Shown: positions 17,808 through 28,106, counted from the stretch's first letter. The stretch: 54,061 nucleotides of DNA from Actinomycetes bacterium (GCA_025463865.1 JAODBH010000265.1:1-54061); one strand, 5' to 3'. A program made the numbers and translations. Notes: generated from the letters alone by a model not told the origin.

Positions 17808-18173
17808 CTACGCGGCGGGTTCGGGCGGGAACACCGGCTCGACACCGATGGCCCGCAACGAGTCGGGCGACCAACCCGCGTCGTCGCCGTAGTACCCGAA
17901 GAGGTGCTCGATGACCTCCACGACCTTCGGCTCGAGCTCAGGCCAGTCGTCCGGGGCGGCCTGCACCGTCACCACGTTCGAGTACACCGTGACCCGCTGG
18001 GCGCCCAGGTCGAACAGCCGCCGGGCGAGCACGTCGGGCGGGCGGGCGCCCACGGTGTCGGCCGGCGTCTCGTAGGTCACGATCTCCATACCGGTGATCG
18101 AGCGGTTCGCATCGAAGAAGCGCACCGCGGGTGAAGCACCCGCGCGCGTCGTCACGGTGATCGGCTGGCCCAT
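17808..18173 (-). CDS. Nfu/NifU N-terminal (Nfu_N)-like domain protein
   Basis: ARRLFDLGAQRVTVYSNVVTVQAAPDDWPELEPKVVEVIEHLFG matches the remembered Nfu_N pattern; ATG 18173. Confidence 0.55.
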   Translation of the reverse strand: MGQPITVTTRAGASPAVRFFDANRSITGMEIVTYETPADTVGARPPDVLARRLFDLGAQRVTVYSNVVTVQAAPDDWPELEPKVVEVIEHLFGYYGDDAGWSPDSLRAIGVEPVFPPEPAA

Positions 18174-18239
18174 GGGCGCAGACAGTAACAAGCGCCCGTG
18201 GTGCGTTGGGAAGCCAGGCGACCGCACTACGTTGGCGCG

Positions 18240-19472
18240 ATGGCCACCGATGAGCCGGGACGTCCGGACGACGGCCTCGACCCTCCCCGGGATCTCCCGG
18301 ACGACATCCCGGGTGGCTCACGCGGCGAATTTGGACGCGCGGAATCCGCAAGCGCGGAATCCGGACCCGCGGTCGCGGGCGCCCCGGTGGACCGGGCGCC
18401 CATCCCCACCCGGCGCTACGTCGCGTTCTGGGGCACCGGGGTCGTCATCGTGGGAGGCGCGTACCTCCTGCTCCAGCTCATCGGCAGCCTCTCCCACCTG
18501 ATCTCGTGGCTCATCATCGCCCTCTTCTTCGCCACGCTGCTCAACCCGCTGGTGAACTTCGCCCAGCACAAGATGCACATGCCGCGCGTCGTCTCCGTCA
18601 TCGTCGTGTTCCTCTTGGGCATCCTCCTCCTGAGCGCGATCACCTACGCGTTCGTCAAACCCGTCTACTCCGCGGGCCGCAAGTTCGCCGACGACATCCC
18701 GCAGCTCACCAAGGACGCCGAGAAGGGCCGCGGCCCGTTCGGCAAGATCGTGAAGAAGTACCACGTCGACCGCTGGGTCCGGCAGAACGCGCCCAAGCTC
18801 CGCAGCCAGCTGAGCGACGCGGGCGGGCCGGCGATCACCGCGCTGGGCAAGATCCTGAGCGGCATCGTCGCCACGGTGACGATCCTCGTGCTCACGTTCC
18901 TGCTCCTGCTCGAGGCGCCCCTGCTCATCGAGGGCTTCCTCGCGCTCTTTCCCCCGAAACGCGCGCAACGGATCCGACGCGTCGGCAGCGAAGCGACCCG
19001 AGCGGTCAGCGGCTACATGGGCGGCAACGTCGTCATCTCGATCATCGCGGGCGTCGCGACCTACATCTTCCTGCGCGTCACGGGCGTCCCGTTCGCCGGC
19101 GTGCTCGCGCTCTGGGTCGCGTTCGCCGACCTCATCCCGCTCGTCGGGGCGACGCTCGGCGCGATCCCGCCGATCTTCGTGGCCCTGCTCGACCGGCCGG
19201 TCCTCGGTCTCTTCACGCTGATCTTCTTCGTCGTCTACCAGCAGTTCGAGAACCACGTCCTGCAGACGACGATCATGGCGAAGACCGTCAAGCTCAACCC
19301 GCTGCTCGTCATCCTGTCGGTGATCATCGGGGTCGAGCTCGGCGGCTTCGTCGGCGCGGTGTTGGCCATCCCGGCCGCGGGCGTGATCCAGATCGTGTTC
19401 AAGGAGATCTGGTACGACCGTGAGGAACGGATCCGCGCCGCACTCGCGCTCGGCAGCGAGAAGCTCGAGTAG
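18240..19472 (+). CDS. AI-2E family transporter (PerM-like)
   Basis: Multi-TM; LALWVAFADLIPLVGATLGAIPPIFVALL, QQFENHVLQTTIMAKTVKLNPLLVILSVIIGVELGGFVGAVLAIPAA. Confidence 0.87.
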   Translation: MATDEPGRPDDGLDPPRDLPDDIPGGSRGEFGRAESASAESGPAVAGAPVDRAPIPTRRYVAFWGTGVVIVGGAYLLLQLIGSLSHLISWLIIALFFATLLNPLVNFAQHKMHMPRVVSVIVVFLLGILLLSAITYAFVKPVYSAGRKFADDIPQLTKDAEKGRGPFGKIVKKYHVDRWVRQNAPKLRSQLSDAGGPAITALGKILSGIVATVTILVLTFLLLLEAPLLIEGFLALFPPKRAQRIRRVGSEATRAVSGYMGGNVVISIIAGVATYIFLRVTGVPFAGVLALWVAFADLIPLVGATLGAIPPIFVALLDRPVLGLFTLIFFVVYQQFENHVLQTTIMAKTVKLNPLLVILSVIIGVELGGFVGAVLAIPAAGVIQIVFKEIWYDREERIRAALALGSEKLE

Positions 19473-19484
19473 GCCCGCCGACGC

Positions 19485-20168
19485 TCAGCCGGTGGTGTGG
19501 AAGAGCCGCCCCGGCGCCGGCGGCAGGCCCGGCCACGGCAGGCTGTCCATGAAGATCCAGGTGCGGCGGTGGATCGACGTCGGGCCGTGCGCCCGCAGCG
19601 CGTACTGGTGGACCGGCGCGGGATATCCCCGGTTCGACTCGAAGCCGTAGGCCGGGAAGTGCTCGGCCTCCTCGGCCATCAGCGCGTCGCGCGTCACCTT
19701 GGCGATCACGCTCGCGGCTGCGACCGCGAGCGAGCTCGAGTCGCCTTTGATCACCGTGGTGCAGCGGCTGCCGAGACCGATGTAGTCGTGGTTGCCGTCG
19801 AGGATCACGCGGTCGGGCACCAGCCCCTGCGCCGCGAGGTCGTCGAGCGCGCGGGTGGCCGCGAGCCGCAGCGCCGCGGTCATGCCCAGCTCATCGCACT
19901 CGCGATGGCTGGCGTGACCGACCGCGATGCCGACGGCCCAGCGCCGGATCCGCTTCGCCGCGGCCTCGCGTTGATCGTGGCTGAGCATCTTCGAGTCGCG
20001 GACGCCCGCAAGGGACTTGTCGGGCGGGATCACCGCGCCGACCGTGACCGGTCCGGCCCACGCGCCCCGGCCGACCTCGTCGATCCCGCACACGACCGCC
20101 TCGCCGTTCCGCCAGCATTTCCGCTCGAGGCGGAGCGAGGGGCGCGGCGAGGCCGCGATCGCGTTCAC
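19485..20168 (-). CDS. rnhB: Ribonuclease HII
   Basis: VCGIDEVGRGAWAGPVTVGAVI, VIKGDSSSLAVAAASVIAKVTRD, YGFESNRGYPAPVHQYALRAHGPTSIHRR. Confidence 0.93.
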   Translation of the reverse strand: MNAIAASPRPSLRLERKCWRNGEAVVCGIDEVGRGAWAGPVTVGAVIPPDKSLAGVRDSKMLSHDQREAAAKRIRRWAVGIAVGHASHRECDELGMTAALRLAATRALDDLAAQGLVPDRVILDGNHDYIGLGSRCTTVIKGDSSSLAVAAASVIAKVTRDALMAEEAEHFPAYGFESNRGYPAPVHQYALRAHGPTSIHRRTWIFMDSLPWPGLPPAPGRLFHTTG

Positions 20169-20193
20169 GCGTCCGAACGTAGTGCCCGGACGA

Positions 20194-20850
20194 TCACGAC
20201 CGCAGCAACGCGTCACGTACGTCGCGCAGCGTGACGTAGGAGGTGTACGGCACGCCCGCCTCCCCACACCACGCGGCGAGACCGGCCTTGGCGAAGACGA
20301 TGTCTGCGATCGAGGCCGCCCGCCGGTCGCTGGCTCCGTCTCCCACCATCACCGTGGTCCGGCCGCGGGCGGCCGCGGCCCGGATCGGCGCCTGCTTGCA
20401 CACGCCGCAGAGCTGGCAGGCGCAGGTGGGATCCCCGAACGGAAAGCGCAGCTCGCGGGTGGTCCAGTCGACCCGGTTGACATAGAGGTCGACGTCGACC
20501 GCGGCCGCGCGGCAGTGCTCCTCCACGTAGAAGCCGAAGCCGTCGGAGAGAACCGCGACCTCTGCTCCCGCGCCGCGGAGGTCGGCGACGAGCGCAGGGA
20601 AGCCCGGGTCGAGGGGTACTTCCATGGCGGTGACCAGCAGCTCCGGTTCGGACGCGTCCACCAACGCCCATTGGCCGGTGATCGTGTCGCGGCTGCCGAG
20701 CTCGCCCCCGACGAAGGCCGCGTCGAGCTCCTCCCAACCCGGGTGTCCGTGCCGTTCGAGCAGCACGAGCCCGATGTCGAGCGTGCTGACCGTGCCGTCG
20801 AAATCCAGGAACACCGAGGCGTTGGACGGATCGAATCGGGGTGGGGACAT
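20194..20850 (-). CDS. HAD-family phosphatase (MtnX-like)
   Basis: VFLDFDGTVSTLD; VMVGDGASDRRAASIADIVFAK. Confidence 0.82.
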   Translation of the reverse strand: MSPPRFDPSNASVFLDFDGTVSTLDIGLVLLERHGHPGWEELDAAFVGGELGSRDTITGQWALVDASEPELLVTAMEVPLDPGFPALVADLRGAGAEVAVLSDGFGFYVEEHCRAAAVDVDLYVNRVDWTTRELRFPFGDPTCACQLCGVCKQAPIRAAAARGRTTVMVGDGASDRRAASIADIVFAKAGLAAWCGEAGVPYTSYVTLRDVRDALLRS

Positions 20851-20905
20851 CGTCCGGGCATCGTAGGACGGGCCGCCGGCGACAGGCGCGCCGTACGCTT
20901 CCCGG

Positions 20906-23665
20906 ATGACCGAGCCGATCACCGTCGCCGTCGTCCCGCACACGCACTGGGACCGCGAGTGGTACCAGCCGTACCAGACGTTCCGGCTCCGGCTCGTCGG
21001 CCTGCTCGACGAGCTGCTCGACGTGCTGGAGGGCGACCCCGGCTACAGGCGGTTCCTCCTCGACGGCCAGACCGCGGTGGTCGACGACTACCTCGCGATC
21101 CGGCCCGAGAACGAGGGCCGGCTGCGCGCGCTGATCGCGTCGGGACGCATCCTGCTCGGTCCCTGGTCGATCCTGATGGACGAGTACATGGTCTCGGGCG
21201 AGACGATCATCCGCGACCTCCAACGCGGGATCCGCCGCGGCGACGAGCTCGGTGGCGCGATGAACGTCGGCTATCTGCCCGACATGTTCGGCCACATCGC
21301 GCAGATGCCGCAGATCCTCGCCCTGGCGGGTCTGGCCCACGCGGTGGTGTGGCGCGGCGTTCCCAGCCCGATCGACCGCAGCGCGTTCTGGTGGGACGCA
21401 CCCGACGGGTCGCGGGTGCGGGCCGAGTACCTCTGGGGCTCGTACTCCAACGGGCGAGACCTCGCCGACGACCCCGCGCAGCTCGTCACCCGGGCCGTCA
21501 ACTACCGCTCCGAGCTCGGCGCCGCCTATCTCGAGCCCGGCGGCATGCTGCTCATGAACGGCACCGACCACCAGCTGCCCCAACCGTGGCTGGGCCGGAT
21601 CGTCGCCGAAGCCAACGCGGCGCAGTCCGACTACCGCTTCGAGGTGACCTCCCTCGCGGAGTACCTGCCGAAGCAGCCGACGGTCGGCCTGCCCGCATGG
21701 CGGGGCGAGCTGCGCTCCGGCTACCGCAGCAACGTGCTGATGGGCGTGGCGTCGAACCACGTCGACGTCCACCAGCTCTGCGCGAGCGCAGAACGGGCAC
21801 TCGAGAAGCGGGGCGAGCCGCTCAGCGCGCTGGTGCTCCCGCCGGCGCGCTACCCGCGCGCGTTGGTCGACGAGGCGTGGAACCAGCTCGTGCTCAACAG
21901 CGCCCACGACTCGTCCTGCGCGTGCAGCGTCGACGAGGTGGTCGACGCCGTGCGGGTCCGCTACCAGGAGGCGTTCCGGATCGCCGACGGCCTCGCCGGC
22001 ATCGCGATCACGCAGCTCGCCCGCGAGGTCGCGGCCGAACCGGGTTCGACGGTGGTCGTGAACGCGTCCGCCCACGAGCGCGGCGGTCTCGTCGAGCTCA
22101 CGCTGACGGGCGACGGCCCGGTCCACCTCGTCGGACCCGGCGGTGAGGCCTACCCGACGCAGATCCTGAGCTCGACCGCGACTCCGGGCTTCAGCAGCGG
22201 CGGCGTCGGCGAAGAGGCGCGTTGGCTCCTCGAGCTGATGCGGGGCAACGAGTTCGGCGGCGCTCCCATCTCCCGCTACTCGATCTCCGAGACCGACGAC
22301 GAGGGTGGCGACGGAGTCCCGGGCCTCGACGTCGAGATGCAGGTCGCGGAGCCGCTCGAGGACCGGTGCCCGCTCGACGAGCTGCGCCAGCGGGTCGAGG
22401 CCGCGATCGACGCCCGCCGGCGCGTCGGCCTCTCCGTGGTGCTCGCGCCGCGGCGGGACGTCGTCGCCGCGGTCGGCCCGGTACCCGGCTTCGGATGGAG
22501 CACCTTCCGGGCCGTTCCGGGCCCAGGTCCGTTCGCCGACGTCAGCGCGACCCACGGGTCGATGACGAACGAGCACCTGACCGTGAGCGTAAGCGAGCAC
22601 AACGGCACCTTCACGATCCGCACCCTCGACGGCGTCGAGGTGCGCGGCCTCAACCGCTACGTCGACGGCGGCGACGGTGGCGACACCTACAACTACTCGC
22701 CACCCACCGAAGACGTCGTCATCAGCGCCCCCGACTCGGTGCGCGTCGACACGCTCGAATCGGGACCGGTGCGGGCCCGCGTCGCGATCGAGGCCGACTA
22801 CACGCTTCCGACCCACGCAGTCGGCGACGAGCGCGACTGCAGCCGCCGCGCGTCCGAGCGCGCCACGGTCACCATCCGCACCGTGCTCGAGCTGCGGGCC
22901 CATGAGCCGTTCGTGCGCGTCCACACCGAGCTCGACCACCAGATCCGGGACCACCGCCTCCGCGCGCACTTCCCCCTGCCGGCGCCGGTCACGGGCTCCG
23001 ACGCCGAATGCGCGTTCGCGGTCGTCCACCGGGGACTGACCGCCGAGGGAGGGCCGAGCGAGACCGGTCTCCCGACGTTCGTGTCCCGGCGCTTCGTCGA
23101 CGCGACCGACGGCGAGGTCGGCCTCGCCCTGCTCCACGACGGCCTCCTCGAATACGAGGTCGTCGACGAAGGTCGCGAGCTGGCGCTCACGCTCCTACGC
23201 GCCACCGGCTACCTCTCCCGCTCACAGCCGTCGTTGCGGCCCAACCCGGCCGGCCCGCTCGAGCCCACGCCGGGAGCCCAGGTGCCCGGTCCGCTCGCGT
23301 TCGACTACGCGGTGCTCCTCCACCGCGGCACCGGTGGGCAAGCGCGTCTGCACGCGCGGGCCGACGAGTTCCTCGTGCCCCTCGACCGCGTCTTCGGCGG
23401 CAGTGGCGCCGACGCGCCCCGAGCCCCGAAGGGCCAGCTCCTGTCGGTCGAAGGCGCGGAGGTGAGCGCGGTCACCCGCGACCCCGACGGTGCCCTCGTG
23501 GTCCGGGTCTTCAACCCGGCCCCGGTGGCCGGTGAGGTCCGCATCGCCGACGAGCGTGGCGCGCGCACCGGCACCTCCATCGATCTCCGCGGCCGACCGG
23601 GCGCCGAGTTCACTGGAACTCGAAGCCTCCGCCCGTGGGAGATCGCGTCGCTGCGCCTCGACTGA
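20906..23665 (+). CDS. Glycoside hydrolase family 38 alpha-mannosidase
   Basis: VVPHTHWDREWYQPYQTFR, YLPDMFGHIAQMPQIL, AHDSSCACSVDEV. Confidence 0.9.
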   Translation: MTEPITVAVVPHTHWDREWYQPYQTFRLRLVGLLDELLDVLEGDPGYRRFLLDGQTAVVDDYLAIRPENEGRLRALIASGRILLGPWSILMDEYMVSGETIIRDLQRGIRRGDELGGAMNVGYLPDMFGHIAQMPQILALAGLAHAVVWRGVPSPIDRSAFWWDAPDGSRVRAEYLWGSYSNGRDLADDPAQLVTRAVNYRSELGAAYLEPGGMLLMNGTDHQLPQPWLGRIVAEANAAQSDYRFEVTSLAEYLPKQPTVGLPAWRGELRSGYRSNVLMGVASNHVDVHQLCASAERALEKRGEPLSALVLPPARYPRALVDEAWNQLVLNSAHDSSCACSVDEVVDAVRVRYQEAFRIADGLAGIAITQLAREVAAEPGSTVVVNASAHERGGLVELTLTGDGPVHLVGPGGEAYPTQILSSTATPGFSSGGVGEEARWLLELMRGNEFGGAPISRYSISETDDEGGDGVPGLDVEMQVAEPLEDRCPLDELRQRVEAAIDARRRVGLSVVLAPRRDVVAAVGPVPGFGWSTFRAVPGPGPFADVSATHGSMTNEHLTVSVSEHNGTFTIRTLDGVEVRGLNRYVDGGDGGDTYNYSPPTEDVVISAPDSVRVDTLESGPVRARVAIEADYTLPTHAVGDERDCSRRASERATVTIRTVLELRAHEPFVRVHTELDHQIRDHRLRAHFPLPAPVTGSDAECAFAVVHRGLTAEGGPSETGLPTFVSRRFVDATDGEVGLALLHDGLLEYEVVDEGRELALTLLRATGYLSRSQPSLRPNPAGPLEPTPGAQVPGPLAFDYAVLLHRGTGGQARLHARADEFLVPLDRVFGGSGADAPRAPKGQLLSVEGAEVSAVTRDPDGALVVRVFNPAPVAGEVRIADERGARTGTSIDLRGRPGAEFTGTRSLRPWEIASLRLD

Positions 23666-24914
23666 GCTCCGCGCCGCTCACCGCGGGCAGGTCGAGCAGC
23701 GCGTCGCCTTCGAGCTCGGCCGACGACCAGGCCGGATCGAGGCCCGAGCTTCGCAACGGCCTCGGTGGTCCACCGGTGAGGGCCCAGAGGATCGCGGGCC
23801 GGGCGCCGTGCCAACGGACCGCGAAGCCGATGCGGGCGCCGTCGCGCAACGGCGCGTCGTGCACCTCGATCGCTCCCCCGAGCCAGGCGGGTGGCAGCGC
23901 GCGCAGGAGGTCGACCGATCCGTCCGGCTCCTCGTGCACCAGGACGTCGCGCAAGGTCAGGAGCAGCTCACTGCCGTCGACCGCAGCGAGGGCGTCGAGC
24001 GGATCGGCGATGGCGGCGCGACGCGAGGCTCGGCTGCGATCGCGCATCGAGAGCCGCTCCCACGCCGACACCGCTTCGGGATCGAGGCCCCAGTCCTCGA
24101 GCGCGGCCGCGTCGGCGGCGTCCGGGTCGACCGTGGCCCGCAGCATCGCCTGCACCCGCGCGTGCGTGGCGTCGCGGCTCACGACCTGGTCGGGGAGCCT
24201 GACCCGCAAGCCGCGGTCCAGTTGCGCGGTCCACCCGTTCCTGACGTCGTCGGCGGACACCAGGTCGGCGGGATCCAGCCGGATGCCGGCGGCCGCGGCC
24301 CGAGCGGCCCGGGTCGTCGGCGCGGGCGCCACCGAGAGGGCGAAGTGGGCCGTGGTCCGGTGCGTGACTGGATACAGGAGCGCGCACGCGGCTCCCGGCT
24401 TCAGTTCGAAGGGCACGAACGGGTCGGCGCGGGCACTGCCGCCGGTGACGATCGCGTCGAGCTCCCGGATCGAGCCCGCGTGGGCCCAACGGGCCGGAGG
24501 GATACGGGCACCGAGCACGGGCGCGTCGCCGAGGAACGCGGTCGCGTCGCGCACCGTGACCCGTTGTGACCGGCGCCGATGGTTCTGCACCACGAGCGTG
24601 ACTACGAACGGCACCGGCGCGGTGTTCTCGATCTCGTAGGCGAGGAGGCCGTGGGCGCCACCGACGCCGTAGACGGTTTGGCGCGCGTCACCACTCGGGA
24701 TCCGCACCGAGGTCTCCACGATCGGGAAGCCGTCGTCGACCGTTTGACGGGTCACCGACTCGGCTGCCGGGCGGTGCCAGCGGTCGTCGGCCCCGATCCA
24801 CCAATCGAGACTCCAGGATGCGTCCCGGGTCGGGCTCACGGCCCCGTGGATGTCGACGTCGGCGACGTAGTTGGTGCCGAGCGTGCCGACGAGCGTCGGT
24901 GCCGGTCCGGTCAT
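23610..24914 (-). CDS. Conserved-looking protein of unknown function, coupled to gpsA
   Basis: 435-codon frame starting at ATG 24914, overlapping the gpsA stop as ATGA; convergent 56-nt overlap with the mannosidase 3' end. Confidence 0.7.
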   Translation of the reverse strand: MTGPAPTLVGTLGTNYVADVDIHGAVSPTRDASWSLDWWIGADDRWHRPAAESVTRQTVDDGFPIVETSVRIPSGDARQTVYGVGGAHGLLAYEIENTAPVPFVVTLVVQNHRRRSQRVTVRDATAFLGDAPVLGARIPPARWAHAGSIRELDAIVTGGSARADPFVPFELKPGAACALLYPVTHRTTAHFALSVAPAPTTRAARAAAAGIRLDPADLVSADDVRNGWTAQLDRGLRVRLPDQVVSRDATHARVQAMLRATVDPDAADAAALEDWGLDPEAVSAWERLSMRDRSRASRRAAIADPLDALAAVDGSELLLTLRDVLVHEEPDGSVDLLRALPPAWLGGAIEVHDAPLRDGARIGFAVRWHGARPAILWALTGGPPRPLRSSGLDPAWSSAELEGDALLDLPAVSGAELSRGAATRSPTGGGFEFQ

Positions 24915-25918
24915 CGGATCCCCCGCAGCTCGGGCTTCGCCTCGCGAAGCATCAGCGTCGCCACCAGGTCGGCAGGCTTGTGCCCTTCGTAGAGAACCGC
25001 GCCGACCTGCTCCGCGATCGGCATCTCGACTCCGTGGCGCCGCGCCAGCTCCAGGACGGCCCGGGTCGACCGCACGCCTTCGGCGACCATCCGCATCTCC
25101 GCGGTGATGTCGTCGAGGGTGCGGCCGCGGCCCAGCTCCACACCGACGGTCCGGTTCCGGCTCTTCGAGCTCGTGCAGGTGGCGACGAGGTCGCCCATGC
25201 CCGCGAGACCCGCGAACGTCAGCGGATCGCCGCCCAGCGCGACACCGAGCCGTGCCATCTCCGCGAGCCCGCGGGTCACCAGCGCGGCCTGGGTGTTCGA
25301 GCCGTAGCCGAGACCCTCGGCCACCCCGGCGGCGATCGCGATCACGTTCTTCACGGTTCCCGCGATCTCGCAGCCGGTCACGTCGGGATTCGTGTACACG
25401 CGGAAGCTGCCGGTCATGAACAGCTGCTGCAGGCCGGCGGCCGTGTCGTGGTCGCGCATCGCGATCACCGAAGCGGTCGGCTGCCCGTCCGCGACCTCCG
25501 CCGCGAGGTTGGGACCGGTGAGGGTCCCGATGCGATCCTCGCGGTGGTCGGGAAGGACCTCGGCCACCACCTCGGTCATGCGCTGCAGTGTGCCGACCTC
25601 GATCCCTTTGGAGAGGCTCACGACCGGTACGTCGGGACCGATCCGTCCGGCCGCACCGCTGAGCACCTGCCGGAAGCCGTGCGAGGGTACGCCCACCACG
25701 ACGACGTCGGCGCCGGCGCACGCATCGTCGATCGAGCTCGTGGCCCGCACGTTGGCGGCCAGCTCGAGCTCGGGCAGGTAGAGCGGGTTGCGGTGCTCGG
25801 CAGCGATGCGGAGCGCGAGCTCGGGCGAACGGGCCCAGAGCGCGACGTCGGCGTGGCGGCTGGCGATCGCCGCGACCGCGGTCCCCCAGGAGCCGGCCCC
25901 GATCACGGCGGCCTTCAC
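24911..25918 (-). CDS. gpsA: NAD(P)H-dependent glycerol-3-phosphate dehydrogenase
   Basis: VKAAVIGAGSWGTAVAAIA, SLSKGIE, LTGPNLAAEVADGQPTA, GVAEGLGYGSNTQAALVTRGLAEM; GTG 25918. Confidence 0.93.
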   Translation of the reverse strand: MKAAVIGAGSWGTAVAAIASRHADVALWARSPELALRIAAEHRNPLYLPELELAANVRATSSIDDACAGADVVVVGVPSHGFRQVLSGAAGRIGPDVPVVSLSKGIEVGTLQRMTEVVAEVLPDHREDRIGTLTGPNLAAEVADGQPTASVIAMRDHDTAAGLQQLFMTGSFRVYTNPDVTGCEIAGTVKNVIAIAAGVAEGLGYGSNTQAALVTRGLAEMARLGVALGGDPLTFAGLAGMGDLVATCTSSKSRNRTVGVELGRGRTLDDITAEMRMVAEGVRSTRAVLELARRHGVEMPIAEQVGAVLYEGHKPADLVATLMLREAKPELRGIR

Positions 25919-26634
25919 GCGCGACAGCTCTGGAGGGTGGCCGTCTCCGGCGCGCGGTCCCACCATGAGCCGGGATCCGACTGCGGGTAGATCTCCCGCG
26001 CCCGGGCCACCGCGGCCGCAACCGCGCTCATGATCTCGTCGGTGGTCTCGCGCACGTTCGCGTCGGGTCCGAAGCGCAACGGCGGTCCGACGACCGCCGA
26101 CTGGGCGACGCCCCAGCGCCAGTCGGGCCGACGGCCCTTGGCCATGATCCGCTGCGTGCCCCAGAGACCCAGCGGAAAGACGGGCGCGCCGGTCGCCCGG
26201 GCGATGCGCGCGGTCCCCGACTTGCCCGACATCGGCTCGAGGTCGGGCGAGATCGTGCCCTCCGGGAACACCGCGACGCACTCGCCCCGCGCCAATGCCG
26301 CGCCGGCCGCGCCGGTGGAGTCGCCGGATCGGAGCGAGTTGCGGTCGACCGGGATCTGCCCCGCATTGCGGAGGGCAGGTCCGACGACCGGTAGCCCGAA
26401 CAGCTCGGCCTTGGCCAGGAAGCGCACCCGTCGGTGACGCAGGTCGGTGACCTTGGCGATGACGAACGGGTCGAGATAGGAGATGTGGTTGCTCGCGAAG
26501 ATGGCCGGGCCGTGGGCCGGGACCAGCTGCGCGCCCTCCACGGTCCACCGCATGCCGTGCCGGAGCAGGGGCCGCAGCACACCGGCCGCGGTGGCGTAGG
26601 CGAACTCCACGCTCGGTAGCATACGCGGGCTCAT
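25915..26634 (-). CDS. plsC: 1-acyl-sn-glycerol-3-phosphate acyltransferase family protein
   Basis: SNHISYLDPFVI, FPEGTISPD; stop overlaps gpsA start. Confidence 0.88.
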   Translation of the reverse strand: MSPRMLPSVEFAYATAAGVLRPLLRHGMRWTVEGAQLVPAHGPAIFASNHISYLDPFVIAKVTDLRHRRVRFLAKAELFGLPVVGPALRNAGQIPVDRNSLRSGDSTGAAGAALARGECVAVFPEGTISPDLEPMSGKSGTARIARATGAPVFPLGLWGTQRIMAKGRRPDWRWGVAQSAVVGPPLRFGPDANVRETTDEIMSAVAAAVARAREIYPQSDPGSWWDRAPETATLQSCRA

Positions 26635-26685
26635 GTGCTCCCACCCCGTGCCACGCGCGCACCGCCGAACCGCCCTGCCGTGCCC

Positions 26686-27282
26686 GTGACCGGAGCCGGT
26701 GTGGTGGTCCCGATCCGCGCGTTCAGCCTCGGCAAGGCGCGGCTCGCCGAGGTCCTCGACGCTGCACAGCGGGCCGAGCTCGCCCGGTCGATGGCCGAAC
26801 GTGTGGTCCGCGCCGCGGGCCGGATGCCGCTCGTCGTGGTGTCGGGTGCAGCCGAGGTGCGCGCCTGGTGCGCCGCCCGGAGCATCGCCGTCATCGACGA
26901 TCCCGGCAGTCTCGACGCCGCGGCCCGAGCCGGACTGGTCCGGCTCGCGGCCGACGGTTGTGTCCGTGCGGTGGTCGTGCACTCCGACCTCCCGCACGTC
27001 GAGGATCTCGCGTCGGTCGTCCGCGACGGCTCACTTCCGATCGCGACCGTGGTCCCCTGCCATCGCGACGACGGCACACCGGTGCTGTCGGTCCCCGTCG
27101 ACGCGGGCTTCGAGTTCCACTACGGCGAAGGCTCCTTCCTCCGCCATCTGGCCGAGTGCCGCCGGGTCGGGCTCGCGATCCGCGTCGTGCGCGACCCCCG
27201 GCTGCGCTTCGACGTCGACACTCCCGACGACCTCCTCGCGCTGGGCGCCGGCTGGCCGCTCGTCCCGGCCGGCGCGTCGTGA
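26686..27282 (+). CDS. cofC: 2-phospho-L-lactate/phosphoenolpyruvate guanylyltransferase (CofC/FbiD), F420 biosynthesis
   Basis: VVVPIRAFSLGKARLAEVLDAAQRAELARSMAERVV...LRFDVDTPDDLLAL; start (26680 or 26686 GTG) uncertain. Confidence 0.8.
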   Translation: MTGAGVVVPIRAFSLGKARLAEVLDAAQRAELARSMAERVVRAAGRMPLVVVSGAAEVRAWCAARSIAVIDDPGSLDAAARAGLVRLAADGCVRAVVVHSDLPHVEDLASVVRDGSLPIATVVPCHRDDGTPVLSVPVDAGFEFHYGEGSFLRHLAECRRVGLAIRVVRDPRLRFDVDTPDDLLALGAGWPLVPAGAS

Positions 27283-28037
27283 GCAGGCCGGTGACCGTCG
27301 ACCTCGCGCTACCCGAGCGCGCGCTCGCGATCGGGGCCCATCCCGACGACGTCGAGTTCGGCTGCGGCGCGACATTGGCGAAGTGGTCCCGACTCGGGTG
27401 CGAGACCCACCTCCTCGTCCTCACCGACGGATCCAAGGGCACCTGGGACCCGACCGCCGACCTGGGCGAGCTGATCGCCACGCGCGCCCGCGAGCAGCAA
27501 CTCGCGGCCAAGGCGCTCGGGCTCGCCGGGGTCCACTTCCTCGACCGCGTCGATGGCGAGCTCGAGCACGACCTCGCAGGTCGGGCCGAGGTGTGTGCCT
27601 GGATCCGCAAGCTCCGTCCGACGGTCGTCCTCGCCCACGACCCCTGGAAGCGCTACCGCCTGCACCCCGACCACTACCACGCCGGCCTGCTCGCGCTCGA
27701 CGGCATCGTCGCCGCGCGGGACCCGCACTTCTTCCCCGAGCAGCCCGACCCGCCCTATCGGCCCGCGCACGCGCTGCTCTTCGAGGCCGACGAGGTGCAC
27801 CACCTCGAACGGATCGACGACGACATCGACGCCAAGGCCGCCGCGCTGTTCGAGCACCGGAGCCAGTGGCGATCGACGCACGGGATCGACGTCGACGCGC
27901 CCGACGCGGACGCGCAACGCGTGGCGTTCGTCGCCGGGCTGCACGCCACTGCGGCGCAGGCCGCGGCGGGGGTGCCGGCCGTCGAGGGCCGGCCGTGTCG
28001 TGCGGCCGAGGCCTTCGCCCGCATGGACGACCTGTAG
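27279..28037 (+). CDS. PIG-L/LmbE family deacetylase
   Basis: ALAIGAHPDDVEFGCGATLAKW; LHPDHYHAG; GTG overlapping the cofC stop. Confidence 0.87.
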   Translation: MSRPVTVDLALPERALAIGAHPDDVEFGCGATLAKWSRLGCETHLLVLTDGSKGTWDPTADLGELIATRAREQQLAAKALGLAGVHFLDRVDGELEHDLAGRAEVCAWIRKLRPTVVLAHDPWKRYRLHPDHYHAGLLALDGIVAARDPHFFPEQPDPPYRPAHALLFEADEVHHLERIDDDIDAKAAALFEHRSQWRSTHGIDVDAPDADAQRVAFVAGLHATAAQAAAGVPAVEGRPCRAAEAFARMDDL

Positions 28038-28057
28038 CGCGAACGGCTCCGGACGCG

Positions 28058-28088
28058 AAGAAGGGGGCCCGAACCGGACCCCCTCCTC
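28058..28088. terminator. Possible bidirectional terminator hairpin between convergent genes
   Basis: agggggcccg-aac-cggaccccct with one mismatch; no strong U-tract. Confidence 0.4.
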
Positions 28089-28106
28089 ACGTCGTGCAGC
28101 TGATTG

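Noticed and set aside
18324-18375. Short gcggaatccg repeat near the 5' end of the AI-2E transporter gene
   Set aside because: Lies in a disordered N-terminal coding segment; two to three short copies are compatible with chance in this composition.
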